Source of the DNA: an uncultured Bacteroidales bacterium
GTDB lineage: Bacteria > Bacteroidota > Bacteroidia > Bacteroidales > P3
Reading direction: 5' to 3'
Assembly (NCBI GenBank): GCA_947097635.1
Contig: CAMURW010000074.1
Span: 1 to 7,346, forward strand
DNA length: 7,346 bases
Shown here: piece by piece, positions 6,137-7,346 of the stretch
How positions within the stretch are numbered: the stretch's first letter is position 1
How the letters are laid out: every line of letters starts with the position of its first letter
Notes under the pieces: generated by a model
Told to the model about the DNA's origin: nothing
The model's input: the letters and a program-made list of their open reading frames with translations, nothing else
Database searches by the model: none
Translations under genes and position numbers: made by a program

Positions 6137-7192
6137 ATGTTCATGGATATAGAGAAGACGATACTGCTGGGAATGACATTGGAAGAGCTGCGGGCGTTGT
6201 GCCAGCAGGAAGGTTTCCCCGAGTACACAGCTAAGCAGATGTGTGACTGGATATACGTGAAAGGCATCAAGCGGATAGATCAGATGACGAACTTGTCGTT
6301 AAAGATAAGGGCACGTCTGGGCGAGATTGCCGAAATAGGATGCCATGCCCCTATGGATGCGCAGGTGTCCAAAGATGGTACCAAGAAGTATCTGTTTCAA
6401 ATAGCGACAGGAGGTGCCTCTCCCCAGTATGTGGAGACTGTTTTCATCCCAGAGGAGCGTGCCGAAGCCTCTGGCCGTGCAACCCTATGCGTCTCGTGCC
6501 AGATGGGATGCAGGATGGGCTGCAAATTCTGCAACACTGGACGTCAGGGTTTCCACGGCAACCTTTCCACTGCACAAATACTGAACCAGATATATTCCAT
6601 CCCCGAGTGCGAGCAACTTACCAATATAGTATATATGGGGATGGGGGAACCGATGGACAACTACGACGCAGTGCTGCGAAGCACGCAGGTAATGACGGCA
6701 CACTGGGGCAAGGCCTGGAGCCCACATCGCATCACTGTCTCCAGCGTAGGAGTAATTCCTCAGCTGCGGCGTTTCCTGCAGGAAAGCGAATGCCATTTAG
6801 CTATAAGCCTCCACAATGCCTTCCCTGCCAAACGCGGCGAAATAATGCCCGTGGAGAAGTTGTATCCCGTCACTGAGCTGATAAGCCTGCTGCGCAAGCA
6901 GGGCTGGAACGGACAGCGCCGCCTCAGTTTCGAATACACCATGTTCCGCGGGTTCAACGACGATATCAGTCATGCAGCGGAATTGGTGAGATTACTGAAT
7001 GGCATAAGGTGCCGTGTCAATCTCATCCGTTACCATTCCTCTGGCGACGATAAGTTCGAATCATCCTCGTTCACCACTATTGCCACTTTTCTCGACTATC
7101 TTAACCGCCACGGGATTACCAGCACGCTCCGTGCCAGTAGGGGAGAGGACATCATGGCAGCTTGTGGTCTCTTGGCAGGCAAGAAACGGTAA
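6137..7192 (+). CDS. rlmN: Dual-specificity 23S rRNA/tRNA adenine-C2 methyltransferase RlmN
   Basis: This is a cytoplasmic radical-SAM enzyme that methylates C2 of A2503 in 23S rRNA and of A37 in a subset of tRNAs, which supports translational fidelity. Numbering from 6137, the cluster-binding CxxxCxxC motif is C125, C129 and C132. The catalytic cysteines are C118 (in TLCVSC) and C343 (in RGEDIMAACGLL). The SAM-binding GEP motif is at 170-172 within YMGMGEPMDN, followed by the family stretches RITVSSVGVIPQL and LAISLHNAFPAKRGEIMP. The paired catalytic cysteines mark RlmN rather than a generic radical-SAM protein. Cfr shares them and methylates C8 of the same base, but the overall sequence, the housekeeping position and the RGxDIxAACG ending favour RlmN. 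The length of 351 residues is within the range for this phylum, shorter than the E. coli protein. It begins nine bases after the PBP stop, or 15 if the ATG at 6143 is used, indicating translational coupling. Confidence 0.95.
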   Translation: MFMDIEKTILLGMTLEELRALCQQEGFPEYTAKQMCDWIYVKGIKRIDQMTNLSLKIRARLGEIAEIGCHAPMDAQVSKDGTKKYLFQIATGGASPQYVETVFIPEERAEASGRATLCVSCQMGCRMGCKFCNTGRQGFHGNLSTAQILNQIYSIPECEQLTNIVYMGMGEPMDNYDAVLRSTQVMTAHWGKAWSPHRITVSSVGVIPQLRRFLQESECHLAISLHNAFPAKRGEIMPVEKLYPVTELISLLRKQGWNGQRRLSFEYTMFRGFNDDISHAAELVRLLNGIRCRVNLIRYHSSGDDKFESSSFTTIATFLDYLNRHGITSTLRASRGEDIMAACGLLAGKKR

Positions 7193-7346
7193 TTTCACCA
7201 CATTTTTTCAGGCAGATGAGCCGATTTTCTGGAGCTATCCGTAAAATACCCCAATAGGTTGAACGGCAAGTTGACCAGGATTTTACCTATTGAGTTTGCG
7301 TGACATGCTGCCCCTGCAAGTGAAAAGGTGCAATTCGAGCGTCAGG
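7193..7346. other. Non-coding segment after rlmN with crossing inverted repeats
   Basis: No convincing gene was found in these 154 bases. Two inverted repeats are present: GTAAAAT (7241-7247) with ATTTTAC (7280-7286), and CAATAGGT (7252-7259) with ACCTATTG (7285-7292). Their order means they cross, so they could form a pseudoknot or two competing stems; the right arms overlap by two bases. GTTGA is repeated at 7258 and 7270. A T6 run (7203-7208) has no strong stem before it, so it is not called a terminator. The next gene must begin beyond the window. On the minus strand one frame is open for about 48 codons without a good start. Confidence 0.5.

Noticed and set aside
6340..6876. A 178-codon + strand open frame within rlmN
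   Set aside because: It lies entirely inside rlmN in another frame, and rlmN has all catalytic motifs intact.
7171..7208. Possible terminator at the end of rlmN (CTTG/CAAG and a T6 run)
   Set aside because: The stem is only four base pairs, lies inside the coding sequence and is about 20 bases from the T run.

Overview
The window is ordinary chromosomal sequence from a member of the Bacteroidota, most likely order Bacteroidales and plausibly a Prevotella-like genus. The evidence is a GldH-family lipoprotein, a family confined to this phylum; a RicT/PSP1 protein with the Bacteroidota cysteine layout; a DNA polymerase III delta' with a degenerate P-loop reading GALPLA; and weak or absent Shine-Dalgarno sequences before most genes. 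Genus-level placement is inference.

Layout, all on the + strand: (1) the 3' part of holB (clamp-loader delta'), cut by the left edge of the window, to 1066; (2) a 97-base gap with two candidate RNA hairpins; (3) ricT (PSP1 domain), 1164-3221, with long low-complexity tails on both ends; (4) gldH lipoprotein, 3243-3728; (5) a bifunctional class A penicillin-binding protein (PBP1A type), 3791-6127; (6) rlmN, 6137-7192; (7) 154 bases with no convincing gene, holding crossing inverted repeats. Gaps between ricT, gldH, the PBP gene and rlmN are 21, 62 and 9 bases, with no terminator visible between them, so these four are probably co-transcribed. holB may read through into them or end near the hairpin at 1072-1099.

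The genes do not form one pathway. They pair DNA replication (holB), RNA metabolism (ricT, rlmN, both expected to bind Fe-S clusters) and envelope building (gldH, PBP1A). From memory, similar gene orders occur in related genomes, so this looks like a conserved housekeeping cluster. I see no mobile element, CRISPR array, tRNA, rRNA or defence system. The points most worth a second look are a perfect 20-bp palindrome at the extreme left edge, the large disordered extensions of RicT, a hairpin that would cover the ribosome-binding site of ricT, and the structured non-coding segment after rlmN. I found no strong candidate for a wholly new biological system.
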